From Pasteurellaceae bacterium (GTDB taxonomy: Bacteria > Pseudomonadota > Gammaproteobacteria > Enterobacterales > Pasteurellaceae), in assembly GCA_900756875.1 (NCBI GenBank), contig CAAELW010000078.1, positions 1 to 8,121 of the forward strand: a DNA stretch of 8,121 nucleotides. Direction: 5' to 3'. Within the stretch, counting starts at the first letter, position 1. Each line of letters begins with the position of its first letter. The notes beneath the pieces were generated by a model. That model saw nothing but the letters and a program-made list of their open reading frames with translations. It was not told the origin of the DNA and searched no databases. The translations under genes were made by a program, and so were the position numbers. This document shows, piece by piece, positions 1-6,729 of the stretch.

Positions 1-2
1 TT

Positions 3-833
3 CCTATTCAAGTTTTCGGGCAAGTTTATATTGTGGATCAGCAAGAAGCGGGCTATTGCCAGTTAGATGTCGTTGTTCATGATAATAATCGCTATCAAGT
101 AAAAGGCTGTATTGCACGCCAAACTAAACCATTTGGGCTCAGTTTCGCCGTGCAAGATCCTGATGCCTACGCAGCAGCCATTATTCAACGTCAATTAAAA
201 CGTCTTGGTATTGAATTTACCGGCCAGGTAAAACAACCTCAAAAACCACAGCAAGGTCAAAAACTCGCCCAGCATTTATCTAAACCGTTGCCTGAGCTAT
301 TGAAAAAAATGATGAAAAAATCGGATAACCAAATTGCCGATGCTTTATTTAGAGCAGTAGCCTACAACTACTATAAACGCCCTGCTTCATTCCAATTAGG
401 CACATTAGCGGTGAAATCAGTATTACAAAAACAAGGCATTAAATTTGGTAACAGCATCTTGGCCGATGGTTCGGGTCTTTCTCGTCATAATTTGGTTGCA
501 CCTAAAACCATGCTTTCAGTCCTAGAATACATTGCCAAAAACGAAGATAAATTACACTTAATGGAAACCTTTCCAATTGCAGGTGTGGATGGCACAATCA
601 GTGGTCGTGGTAGCTTAATTAATCCACCATTGGTGAAAAACGTTATCGCTAAAACTGGCTCATTGAAAGGGGTATATAATCTTGCCGGTTTTATGACCAA
701 TGCACGAGGTGAAAAAGTGGCTTTCGTTCAATTTATCAATGGCTATTCAACCGGTGATTTAGAAAGTAAAACAAAGCGCGCTCCACTTGTGCAATTTGAA
801 AGTACGCTTTATAACGATCTTTATAAAGACTAA
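3..833 (+). CDS. dacB: D-alanyl-D-alanine carboxypeptidase/endopeptidase PBP4, 3' part (5' end outside window)
   Basis: The frame is open to the left edge, so this is the C-terminal 276 residues of a protein that is about 480 residues long in the family. PBP4 is a periplasmic low-molecular-weight penicillin-binding protein that trims D-Ala from pentapeptides and cleaves D-Ala-mDAP cross-links in peptidoglycan. Two of the three active-site motifs are visible: SDN near fragment residue 107 (KKSDNQIADALFR) and KTG near residue 217 (IAKTGSLKGVYN). The S-x-x-K motif with the acylated serine lies upstream of the window. The family segment DGSGLSRHNLVAP is also present at about residues 155-167. The GTG at 33 is not the start, because family-like sequence (PIQVFGQVYI) continues before it. 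The gene converges on purF and is followed by two hairpins. No internal damage is seen. The assignment is sure from the paired motifs and strong similarity to E. coli DacB. Confidence 0.95.
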   Translation, partial: PIQVFGQVYIVDQQEAGYCQLDVVVHDNNRYQVKGCIARQTKPFGLSFAVQDPDAYAAAIIQRQLKRLGIEFTGQVKQPQKPQQGQKLAQHLSKPLPELLKKMMKKSDNQIADALFRAVAYNYYKRPASFQLGTLAVKSVLQKQGIKFGNSILADGSGLSRHNLVAPKTMLSVLEYIAKNEDKLHLMETFPIAGVDGTISGRGSLINPPLVKNVIAKTGSLKGVYNLAGFMTNARGEKVAFVQFINGYSTGDLESKTKRAPLVQFESTLYNDLYKD

Positions 834-840
834 AACACAT

Positions 841-888
841 AGAAAAATGACCGCACTTTGAATACATCAAGTGCGGTCATTTTTCTTT
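841..888 (+). terminator. dacB terminator built from an inverted pair of DNA uptake sequences
   Basis: A perfect 18-bp inverted repeat (841-858 with 869-886) encloses a 10-nt loop. Each arm holds an exact uptake core: ACCGCACTT at 850-858 and AAGTGCGGT at 869-877. The arms end in A-rich and T-rich tracts (CATTTTTCTTT on the + strand), so the structure can act as an intrinsic terminator for dacB and, read the other way, for purF. Head-to-head uptake sequences used as terminators are well known in Haemophilus. Confidence 0.88.
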
Positions 889-904
889 ATATCTAATCAA
901 AAAG

Positions 905-943
905 AAAAAGCACTAAACGCTTCATTGAATTTAGTGCTTTTTT
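905..943 (-). terminator. bidirectional intrinsic terminator of purF (and second terminator of dacB)
   Basis: A 13-bp perfect stem (905-917, AAAAAGCACTAAA, with 930-942) encloses a 12-nt loop. On the minus strand the hairpin is followed by TTTTTCTTTTT, just after the purF stop. On the + strand it ends in a run of T. It contains no uptake core, unlike its neighbour. Together the two hairpins insulate the convergent dacB and purF transcripts. Confidence 0.85.
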
Positions 944-959
944 ACGATCTCAAACGCGA

Positions 960-2477
960 TTAACCTTCATTATGAATTTCAAGGTTGCTTGCATCTTTTT
1001 CCCGTTTTTTCTTTGCCGAATCACTACGTTGAGAAGCAATGCTATCAAGGTATTCCGGAGTGATATCCCCAGTGATATATTCGCCAGTAAAGACAGAACA
1101 ATCGAAGCCTTGAATAGCAGGGTTTTCTTGACGCACTGATTCAGTCAACGCTTCAAGATCTTGGAAAACCAATTTATCTACACTAATCAATTTCGCAATT
1201 TCATCAACATTACGGCCATAGGCAATGAGTTCTTGTTTTGTTGGCATATCAATGCCGTACACATTCGGGTAACGAATTTCTGGTGCAGCTGATGCAAAGT
1301 AAATTTTCTTCGCACCCGCTGCTCTAGCCATACTCACGATTTGTTCGGATGTTGTACCACGAACAATGGAATCATCGACTAATAACACATTTTTATCTTT
1401 AAATTCTGCTTTAATCGTATTGAGCTTGCGACGGACTGAACTAATACGTTGTGCTTGACCAGGCATAATAAATGTACGGCCAACATAGCGGTTTTTCACA
1501 AAGCCTTGACGATAAGGCTTGCCTAAGATTTTCGCAATCTGTAAAGCGATATCTGTTGAAGTTTCCGGTACTGGAATCACCACATCAATATTGTCGGCTT
1601 CCTCAACCCATTCTTTTGCAATTTTTTTACCTAAATGTTCCCCCATGTGAACACGTGCCGCATAAACAGACACACCGTCTATTGTTGAATCAGGACGAGC
1701 AAAATACACGTATTCAAAAATACACGGATTTAAGACCGCATTTTCTGCACACTGCTCAGCATAAAGTTGGCCATCAAAGGTCACATAAATCGCCTCACCC
1801 GGTGCAACATCACGCACTAATTCAAAACCTGCGACGTCTAATGCCACACTTTCAGAAGCAAACATATATTCCACAAAGCCATTTTCTTCTCGTTTACCTA
1901 ACACGAGTGGACGAATACCAAACGGATCACGAAATGCCACCATACCATGCCCAATAATCATTGCTAAACATGCATAAGCACCACGAATATCTTTGTGTGT
2001 TGCACGAATTGCATTAAAAATATCTTGCGGATCGAGATGGTATTTATTCACTCTATCCAAATGATTAGCCAGAATATTGAGAAGAAGCTCTGAATCCGAA
2101 TTGGTATTGATATGACGACGCGCTTCTTTAAATAATTTATCTTTTAATTCGGTTGAGTTGGTTAAGTTACCATTGTGAACAAGGCTTAAACCATAAGGTG
2201 AGTTAACATAGAAAGGTTGCGCTTCAGATACACTTGAACTGCCGGCGGTTGGATAACGTACATGTCCGAGGCCTGCATGACCTTGTAAACGTAACATATG
2301 TTCTTGTCTGAATACATCGCTTACAAGACCATTAGCCTTACGCAAACGAAAGCGGTTTTCATCATCGATTGTGACAATCCCCGCCGCATCTTGACCTCGA
2401 TGCTGTAATAACGTTAATGCTGCATAAATGGATTCATTAACCGGATTTTGGCTAACGATACCGACAATTCCACACAT
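960..2477 (-). CDS. purF: amidophosphoribosyltransferase (glutamine PRPP amidotransferase)
   Basis: PurF catalyses the first committed step of purine synthesis: PRPP plus glutamine gives 5-phosphoribosylamine, glutamate and pyrophosphate, in the cytoplasm. The 505 residues match the length of E. coli PurF. The N-terminal glutaminase domain (about 1-230) begins MCGIVGIV, so Cys2 becomes the N-terminal nucleophile after Met removal. It also shows GHVRYPTAG (R74), HNGNLTN (N102-G103) and the conserved Asp of NTNSDSE (D128). The C-terminal phosphoribosyltransferase domain carries the PRPP loop [13 protein letters not shown] at 364-376. The ATG at 2477 is fixed by the MCG start. Its ribosome-binding site AAGG (2493-2490) overlaps the cvpA stop codon, with a rather long 12-nt spacer, suggesting translational coupling. 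It is the distal gene of a PurR-controlled cvpA-purF operon, and a hairpin terminator follows. Confidence 0.98.
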   Translation of the reverse strand: MCGIVGIVSQNPVNESIYAALTLLQHRGQDAAGIVTIDDENRFRLRKANGLVSDVFRQEHMLRLQGHAGLGHVRYPTAGSSSVSEAQPFYVNSPYGLSLVHNGNLTNSTELKDKLFKEARRHINTNSDSELLLNILANHLDRVNKYHLDPQDIFNAIRATHKDIRGAYACLAMIIGHGMVAFRDPFGIRPLVLGKREENGFVEYMFASESVALDVAGFELVRDVAPGEAIYVTFDGQLYAEQCAENAVLNPCIFEYVYFARPDSTIDGVSVYAARVHMGEHLGKKIAKEWVEEADNIDVVIPVPETSTDIALQIAKILGKPYRQGFVKNRYVGRTFIMPGQAQRISSVRRKLNTIKAEFKDKNVLLVDDSIVRGTTSEQIVSMARAAGAKKIYFASAAPEIRYPNVYGIDMPTKQELIAYGRNVDEIAKLISVDKLVFQDLEALTESVRQENPAIQGFDCSVFTGEYITGDITPEYLDSIASQRSDSAKKKREKDASNLEIHNEG

Positions 2478-2491
2478 ACTGATTGACTACC

Positions 2492-2983
2492 TTATTGTTT
2501 AAAAGTTGAGTTTAAAAAACTAGAACTTGCTTGTAGTTGTTGGAAGAACCATTCAATAATGAAGCCGAAATGAGGAATTAATTTTGATTCTTTCCACCAA
2601 TCGGTTTGTTCAAAGTTAGTGAAGGTATCCAAGAAGAATAAGATCGCAGCAACGATTAACGCCCCACGAATTAAGCCAAATGCCGCACCGAGAACACGAT
2701 CTGTTCCAGTAAGTCCTGTTTTATCCACTAATTGGCTAATCACATAATTAACAATGCCACCTACGATTAAGGTTAAAACAAATAAAATGCCGATTGCCGT
2801 GCCGTTACGCACGTAGTCAGATTCGATTTGAGTAAGATAAGTGGCGAGATAAGGATAAAATTGGCTAGCGACAATAAATGCAACGACCCAACTTGCAAGG
2901 GACATCACCTCTCGCACAAACCCACGTAATAAACTCACGATAATCGAAAATGCGATGATGCCAATGATAATGTAATCAATCAT
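2492..2983 (-). CDS. cvpA: CvpA family inner-membrane protein
   Basis: This is a small integral membrane protein of the CvpA family, named in E. coli for a role in colicin V production and encoded upstream of purF there too; its molecular role is not settled. I place the start at the ATG at 2983 (MIDYIIIG), giving 163 residues, because it fits the E. coli N-terminus and has GAGAG 8 nt upstream. A TTG at 2998 would add five residues but would absorb that Shine-Dalgarno. Four hydrophobic segments are visible at about 4-20, 27-47, 62-82 and 104-119, with the conserved LRGFVRE loop after the first and GTDRVLGAAFGLIRG before the fourth. The purF start lies 14 nt downstream, so the two form one operon. 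A PurR box upstream implies repression when purines are plentiful. The gene is intact. Confidence 0.95.
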   Translation of the reverse strand: MIDYIIIGIIAFSIIVSLLRGFVREVMSLASWVVAFIVASQFYPYLATYLTQIESDYVRNGTAIGILFVLTLIVGGIVNYVISQLVDKTGLTGTDRVLGAAFGLIRGALIVAAILFFLDTFTNFEQTDWWKESKLIPHFGFIIEWFFQQLQASSSFLNSTFKQ

Positions 2984-3000
2984 TAAATAGTCTCTCAATT

Positions 3001-3022
3001 AAAAAGGGCCGCCATTGCGACC
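3001..3022 (-). terminator. hairpin with U-tract in the cvpA leader (weak)
   Basis: In minus-strand RNA, GGUCGC (3022-3017) can pair with GCGGCC (3012-3007) through one G-U wobble, with loop AAUG. It is followed by CUUUUU (3006-3001), directly before the cvpA Shine-Dalgarno. The stem is only 6 bp. It could end read-through from yfbV, attenuate cvpA-purF or be chance. If transcription starts near 3021 the first base of the stem would be lost. Confidence 0.35.
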
Positions 3023-3027
3023 GCAGT

Positions 3028-3069
3028 ATTTTACATAAAAAAACAACAAAAGGAAAACGTTTGCGTCAA
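3028..3069 (-). promoter_or_regulatory. cvpA-purF promoter region
   Basis: Reading the minus strand, an AT-rich element TATGTAAAAT (3037-3028) offers a -10 hexamer TAAAAT (3033-3028). The -35 region at 17-18 nt spacing (about 3057-3051, TTTTCC/TTTCCT) is poor and lies inside the PurR operator, as expected for a repressible promoter. A TTGACG at 3069-3064 resembles a -35 box but is too far from the -10 (about 30 nt from TAAAAT). The predicted start would fall near 3021. The promoter is inferred; exact elements are uncertain. Confidence 0.5.
3051..3066 (-). promoter_or_regulatory. PurR operator (PUR box) of cvpA-purF
   Basis: The 16-mer AGGAAAACGTTTGCGT (minus strand ACGCAAACGTTTTCCT) matches the enterobacterial PurR consensus ANGMAAACGTTTNCGT at every specified position, including the central AAACGTTT. 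It sits about 70 nt upstream of cvpA and overlaps the likely -35 region. The E. coli cvpA-purF operon is regulated in the same way, so purine-responsive repression by PurR with hypoxanthine or guanine is a safe inference. Confidence 0.9.
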
Positions 3070-3087
3070 TTAAATTTGAAGCACTGG

Positions 3088-3534
3088 CTAGATTTCCTGC
3101 CAAAATGCTTTATCTAATTTTTGCTGTGCCTTTTGCAGTACTTCTGCCAAGTGCTGATATGTCGGTTTATCTTGCACGGTTGGCAAACTTTCATGTTGTT
3201 TTCTTAAACGTTCACTAATCTCATAAAACCACTGAGAACTTTGTGGTTCTAGCGGTGATTTTGCACGTTTTCCCAACCAATATAAGCCTTGAAATGGCAT
3301 CACTAACGCACAAAGTGCGGTCAAAATAGCAATGGCCAATGCAGTAAGATCCGCCTTTGCATAAAGCTGTTGCCAAACCACCGCAAATACCGCCATAAAA
3401 GGCATAAACTTCTGTGCAAATTTTGTGGCTTTAATAATGCGATTTTCGGGAAAAATCATGCCGAGCTTCGCTTCTAATGGCCAAGTTTGCAAATATATTT
3501 GCCCACGTTTTAAGGTTGAAAAAAATGATGACAT
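3088..3534 (-). CDS. yfbV: YfbV (DUF412) inner-membrane protein
   Basis: This 148-residue protein matches E. coli YfbV (about 151 residues) along its length; shared stretches include [24 protein letters not shown] and [10 protein letters not shown]. In E. coli YfbV is linked to limiting the spread of the Ter macrodomain organised by MatP; its biochemistry is unknown, and the function here is inferred only from family membership. Two hydrophobic helices are visible at about 43-58 and 63-88, followed by a charged cytoplasmic-type tail with a possible helix at 104-145. The start ATG at 3534 has AAGGA 7 nt upstream. The gene is divergent from ackA, as in E. coli. An exact uptake core lies inside the gene at 3313-3321 without breaking the frame. 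No strong terminator is seen directly after its TAG stop. Confidence 0.93.
   Translation of the reverse strand: MSSFFSTLKRGQIYLQTWPLEAKLGMIFPENRIIKATKFAQKFMPFMAVFAVVWQQLYAKADLTALAIAILTALCALVMPFQGLYWLGKRAKSPLEPQSSQWFYEISERLRKQHESLPTVQDKPTYQHLAEVLQKAQQKLDKAFWQEI
3313..3321 (+). repeat. DNA uptake sequence core (USS), inside yfbV
   Basis: Exact AAGTGCGGT on the + strand, i.e. antisense to yfbV, within a codon-compatible stretch of its second membrane helix. It is isolated and not part of an inverted pair. It is recognised by the Pasteurellaceae natural competence machinery. Confidence 0.9.
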
Positions 3535-3553
3535 AAAAACATCCTTGAAAATA

Positions 3554-3562
3554 ACCGCACTT
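3554..3562 (-). repeat. DNA uptake sequence core (USS), in the yfbV 5' leader
   Basis: ACCGCACTT on the + strand, so AAGTGCGGT on the minus strand, 20 nt upstream of the yfbV start and directly beside the putative -10 box. It is single, with no inverted partner. Confidence 0.9.
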
Positions 3563-3592
3563 ATAATACTCTAGTTTAGGTTTAATTGTCAT
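3563..3592 (-). promoter_or_regulatory. putative yfbV promoter
   Basis: On the minus strand ATGACA (3592-3587, one mismatch to TTGACA) is followed after 18 nt by TATTAT (3568-3563, one mismatch to TATAAT). It lies about 30 nt upstream of the yfbV start codon. This is a sequence-only prediction. Confidence 0.5.
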
Positions 3593-3607
3593 CCCTAACT
3601 AGAAACT

Positions 3608-3622
3608 GTTGAAATTTTCAAC
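3608..3622. promoter_or_regulatory. short palindrome in the yfbV/ackA divergent region (possible operator)
   Basis: GTTGAAA and TTTCAAC form perfect 7-bp arms around one central base. The left arm contains TTGAAA, which could also serve as a -35 for ackA with TAAAAG (3631-3636) at 16 nt. The TTGA...TCAA halves recall FNR sites, but the spacing is one base short of the FNR consensus. I could not settle an ackA promoter in this 221-nt intergenic region, which otherwise shows only AT-rich sequence. Confidence 0.3.
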
Positions 3623-3755
3623 TTTTCTAATAAAAGATCGTATTTTCCTCCTTCAGTTAATTTATTTTATACGCCAAAAGGTGTATTCTATGCAAGATTT
3701 GTAGTCTGTTCTTTTGAATGGATTTTTATTAACCTCAATCAAAAATAGGGTTCCT

Positions 3756-4961
3756 ATGTCAAAACTTGTTCTCATCCTTAACTGTGGTAGTTCTTCATTA
3801 AAATTTGCAATCCTTGATCCTGCAACAGGTGAAGAAAAATTATCAGGCTTAGCAGAAGCATTTTATCTTCCTGAAGCTCGTATCAAATGGAAACTTAACG
3901 GTGAAAAAGGTAGCGCAGATTTAGGTGCTGGTGCAGCGCACACTGAAGCGCTTAATTTCATCGCGTCAAACATTATGACTGATGAGCTTAAAAACTCTAT
4001 CACTTCGATTGGTCACCGTATCGTTCACGGTGGTGAGAAATACACTCAATCTGTTATCGTAACAGATGAGGTAGTTAAAGGTATTGAAGATGCAGCACAA
4101 TTTGCACCACTTCACAACCCTGCTCACTTAATCGGTATCCGTGAAGCATTCAAAACATTCCCACACTTAAAAGATAAGAACGTTGTCGTATTTGATACAG
4201 CATTCCACCAAACTATGCCTGAAGAAGCATACTTATATGCACTTCCATACTCACTTTACAAAGAACACGGCGTACGTCGCTATGGTGCACACGGTACCAG
4301 CCACTACTTCGTTTCTCGTGAAGTCGCTGAATACGTAGGTAAACCGGCAGACCAAGTAAACGCAATCATCTGTCACTTAGGCAACGGTGGTTCTGTTTCT
4401 GTGGTTCGTCATGGTAAATGTATCGACACATCTATGGGTTTAACCCCATTAGAAGGTTTAGTAATGGGTACACGTTGTGGTGACATCGACCCTGCGATCG
4501 TTTTCTACCTATATAAAAACTTAGGCATGTCAATGGATCAAATCGAAGAGACCTTAGTGAAAAAATCAGGTCTTTTAGGTTTAACTGAAGTCACAAGTGA
4601 CTGTCGTTATGCAGAAGATAACTACGACGACGCCTCTAAACCAGAAGCAAAACGTGCATTAGATGTTTATAGCTACCGTTTAGCGAAATACATCGGTGCA
4701 TACATGGCTGTTTTAGGTGATGATCACTTAGATGCCATCGCATTTACGGGTGGTATCGGTGAAAACTCAGCTCACGTTCGTGAATTAGCGTTAGGCCACT
4801 TAAAATTATTCGGCATCAAATTAGACCAAGAACGTAACCTTGCTGCTCGTTTTGGTAAATCAGGCGTAATCACTGCTGATGACTCTGCATTCAAAGCAAT
4901 CGTTCTTCCAACTAACGAAGAATTAGTAATTGCACAAGATACAGCACGTTTAGCGGGCTAA
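3756..4961 (+). CDS. ackA: acetate kinase
   Basis: AckA reversibly transfers phosphate between acetyl phosphate and ADP, giving acetate and ATP, in overflow and anaerobic metabolism; it can also activate acetate. The 401 residues equal the family's usual length of about 400. Family signatures are visible: [16 protein letters not shown] at 6-21 and [16 protein letters not shown] at 206-221. Residues equivalent to those studied in the Methanosarcina enzyme are present: R88 (GHRIVHGG), D147 (FDTAFH), H179 (YGAHGTSHY), R240 (MGTRCGD) and the Glu of PTNEEL near 388. I chose ATG 3756 over the in-frame ATG at 3714 because AGGG lies 5 nt upstream and the alignment begins [10 protein letters not shown] hairpin separates it from pta, which follows 64 nt later in the same direction. 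The order yfbV<->ackA-pta matches E. coli. Confidence 0.98.
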   Translation: MSKLVLILNCGSSSLKFAILDPATGEEKLSGLAEAFYLPEARIKWKLNGEKGSADLGAGAAHTEALNFIASNIMTDELKNSITSIGHRIVHGGEKYTQSVIVTDEVVKGIEDAAQFAPLHNPAHLIGIREAFKTFPHLKDKNVVVFDTAFHQTMPEEAYLYALPYSLYKEHGVRRYGAHGTSHYFVSREVAEYVGKPADQVNAIICHLGNGGSVSVVRHGKCIDTSMGLTPLEGLVMGTRCGDIDPAIVFYLYKNLGMSMDQIEETLVKKSGLLGLTEVTSDCRYAEDNYDDASKPEAKRALDVYSYRLAKYIGAYMAVLGDDHLDAIAFTGGIGENSAHVRELALGHLKLFGIKLDQERNLAARFGKSGVITADDSAFKAIVLPTNEELVIAQDTARLAG

Positions 4962-4973
4962 TCAACTTCCTTC

Positions 4974-5002
4974 AAACCTGCTGAGAAATCAGCAGGTTTT
5001 TT
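4974..5002 (+). terminator. intrinsic terminator/attenuator between ackA and pta
   Basis: An 11-bp perfect stem (4974-4984, AAACCTGCTGA, with 4989-4999) is closed by a GAAA tetraloop and runs into T's (TTTTTT at 4997-5002). This is a good Rho-independent terminator shape, placed 12 nt after the ackA stop and 23 nt before pta. It probably lowers pta relative to ackA, or stabilises the ackA 3' end, rather than fully separating the genes, because no clear separate pta promoter fits in the remaining 23 nt. Confidence 0.75.
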
Positions 5003-5025
5003 CATTCATTAAAAGGTATATCAAA

Positions 5026-6477
5026 ATGACTAAAGCAGTTATTCTTATTCCAACTAGCGCAGAAGCAAATTTAGCGGCAGCATTAGACGCAGCTAAAACA
5101 ACAGGCGCTGTCGTATTCAATGCAGTAGAAGATGTAAAAGCCGCTCAAGCATTAATCGCCAATAATCAAAAAGACGTGTTATTAGAAAAAATCGTGGCTG
5201 ATTTCCAAGCATTAAATGCAAATTTAGTGGTTGTTAAAGGTGTTCAACCTTCAGCTCAAGCGCCTTTTGCAAATAGCTTAAACTTCGCGATTGCACAAAC
5301 TTTAGATGCACAAATTATCTTAGTGGCAAACAATGAAGAAGGCACATTAGTCGAAGCCGTTGCTTCAGAATTTGGCGGTGTAAACAACACTGACCTCTTA
5401 GGTGTATTTGGTGCACAAGCAGGTAAAATTAAAACCTTAGATGCGCAAGCCTTAGCGAATGCAATCTCTGCACCACTTGCTCGTGAAGCACGTATTTCTC
5501 CAGCAGCATTCCGTTTCAAATTAACTGATTTAGCACGCAAAGCGGGCAAAACCATCGTATTACCAGAAGGTGATGAACCTCGTACCGTTAAAGCGGCAGC
5601 TATCTGTGCTGAACGTGGTATCGCAAAATCGGTATTATTAGCAGATCCAGAATCAGTGAAAAAAGTTGCAGCAGAACAAGGCGTAACTTTAGGGGCTGAC
5701 GTAACAATCATCAATCCAGCTGACGTACGCGAAAACTACGTTGCTCGTTTGGTTGAATTACGTAAATCTAAAGGTTTAACGGAAGAACAAGCACGCGCGC
5801 AATTAGAAGACACCGTTGTATTAGGTACTATGATGTTAGAGGCGGGCGAAGTAGATGGTTTAGTCTCTGGTGCCGTTCACACCACTGCCAATACAATTCG
5901 TCCACCGATGCAAATCATCAAAACAGCACCAGGTAGCTCAATTATCTCGTCTGTATTCTTCATGTTATTACCAGACCAAGTATTAGTGTATGGGGACTGT
6001 GCAGTAAACCCAGAGCCAACCGCTGAACAACTTGCTGAAATCGCAATTCAATCTGCTGAATCTGCAAAAGCATTTGGTTTAAACCCGAAAGTCGCAATGC
6101 TTTCTTACTCAACCGGTACTTCTGGTTCAGGCCAATCTGTAGAGAAAGTGAAAGAAGCAACGCGTATTGCACAAGAAAAACGTCCTGATTTATTAATTGA
6201 TGGCCCATTACAATACGATGCGGCGGTAATGAAAGATGTAGCAGCATCTAAAGCACCAAACTCTAAAGTGGCAGGTCAAGCTAACGTATTTGTATTCCCT
6301 GATATCAACGCGGGTAACATCGGCTATAAAGCGGTACAACGTTCTGCTGATTTAGTGGCCGTGGGTCCAATGCTTCAAGGTATGCGTAAACCGGTTAATG
6401 ACTTATCTCGTGGTGCATTAGTAGATGATATCATCTACACCATCGCATTAACCGCGATCCAAGCAACTCAAGCTTAA
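5026..6477 (+). CDS. pta: phosphate acetyltransferase, compact form without DRTGG domain
   Basis: Pta interconverts acetyl-CoA plus phosphate with acetyl phosphate plus CoA, the partner reaction of AckA. The C-terminal catalytic PTA_PTB domain (about 157-479) is complete and very close to E. coli Pta: [20 protein letters not shown] (179-198), [14 protein letters not shown] (281-294), STGTSG (362-367) and [20 protein letters not shown] (447-466), the last holding the Ser-Arg pair implicated in catalysis. The protein is only 483 residues, against about 710 in E. coli and, from memory, H. influenzae. Residues 1-145 align in pieces with the E. coli N-terminal P-loop-like domain ([35 protein letters not shown]), but the P-loop-like segment is eroded (IPTSAEAN), about 40 residues near 35-75 are shortened, and the DRTGG region of about 210 residues is missing before [10 protein letters not shown]. 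The frame is clean. AAGG lies 9 nt before the ATG. Confidence 0.95.
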   Translation: MTKAVILIPTSAEANLAAALDAAKTTGAVVFNAVEDVKAAQALIANNQKDVLLEKIVADFQALNANLVVVKGVQPSAQAPFANSLNFAIAQTLDAQIILVANNEEGTLVEAVASEFGGVNNTDLLGVFGAQAGKIKTLDAQALANAISAPLAREARISPAAFRFKLTDLARKAGKTIVLPEGDEPRTVKAAAICAERGIAKSVLLADPESVKKVAAEQGVTLGADVTIINPADVRENYVARLVELRKSKGLTEEQARAQLEDTVVLGTMMLEAGEVDGLVSGAVHTTANTIRPPMQIIKTAPGSSIISSVFFMLLPDQVLVYGDCAVNPEPTAEQLAEIAIQSAESAKAFGLNPKVAMLSYSTGTSGSGQSVEKVKEATRIAQEKRPDLLIDGPLQYDAAVMKDVAASKAPNSKVAGQANVFVFPDINAGNIGYKAVQRSADLVAVGPMLQGMRKPVNDLSRGALVDDIIYTIALTAIQATQA

Positions 6478-6499
6478 TTAAAGCCTTTGTTGTAAAACA

Positions 6500-6670
6500 C
6501 TAAAGAAAATAACCGTACTTTTGATAATTCAAAGTGCGGTTATTTTTTCGCTGTTTTTCAGGCTCAGCAATTTTTACTTGTTTATCAATTTCTGTGCTTA
6601 ATTCCGGCGACGGAGCAGAAATTGCCAAGGTTGGAAATAAGGCGAGTAAAAAGAAACTATATTTTTTCAT
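6500..6670 (-). CDS. small putative secreted protein, or 5' remnant of a longer gene
   Basis: A 56-codon frame begins MKKYSFFLLALFPTLAISAP. This is a classic Sec signal peptide: two lysines, a hydrophobic core at about 5-17 and a plausible cleavage after Ala19. The mature part would be only about 37 charged residues (SPELSTEIDKQVKIAEPEKQ and a basic tail). The last 15 or so codons (NNRTLNYQKYGYFL) are read out of the USS hairpin that terminates pta. That makes the tail look like filler, so the frame may be the 5' end of a lost or truncated exported-protein gene. No convincing Shine-Dalgarno is seen; TATAAT overlaps the start codon. A strong terminator for the gene upstream lies just before it, so it would need its own promoter. 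I do not recognise the family. Confidence 0.4.
   Translation of the reverse strand: MKKYSFFLLALFPTLAISAPSPELSTEIDKQVKIAEPEKQRKNNRTLNYQKYGYFL
6506..6548 (+). terminator. pta terminator made from a USS and a degenerate inverted USS
   Basis: Arms 6506-6521 and 6531-6546 (16 bp, 9-nt loop) pair fully in + strand RNA apart from one U-G wobble, and a T-run ends the structure (TTATTTTTT). The right arm contains the exact uptake core AAGTGCGGT (6532-6540). The left arm carries ACCGTACTT, one base off the core. The wobble works for the pta transcript but becomes an A-C mismatch on the minus strand, so the terminator favours pta. Confidence 0.85.
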
Positions 6671-6683
6671 TATACTTTATTAG

Positions 6684-6710
6684 AAAAATCTGCCGCACAA
6701 CGGCGGCAGA
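6684..6710 (-). terminator. intrinsic terminator of the coiled-coil surface protein gene
   Basis: On the minus strand, TCTGCCGC (6710-6703) pairs perfectly with GCGGCAGA (6696-6689) across a 6-nt loop, followed by TTTTT (6688-6684). It is GC-rich, short-looped and begins about 20 nt after the stop codon of the surface-protein gene, so it is a convincing terminator for it. Confidence 0.88.
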
Positions 6711-6729
6711 ACGTGATTAAAAGAAAAGG

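Noticed and set aside
1472..1957. Open frame of 161 codons on the + strand
   Set aside because: Lies wholly inside purF on the other strand, with no recognisable protein features.
2984..2998. TTG start extending cvpA by five residues
   Set aside because: It would translate through the GAGAG ribosome-binding site; E. coli CvpA supports the start at MIDY.
3064..3069. TTGACG on the minus strand as the cvpA -35 box
   Set aside because: About 30 nt from the TAAAAT -10, far beyond the usual 16-18 nt.
3714..3755. In-frame upstream ATG extending ackA by 14 residues
   Set aside because: The family alignment begins at MSKLVLILN, and the Shine-Dalgarno AGGG is 5 nt before the ATG at 3756.
5256..5714. 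Open frame of 152 codons on the minus strand
   Set aside because: Antisense to pta, whose reading frame is conserved and complete here.
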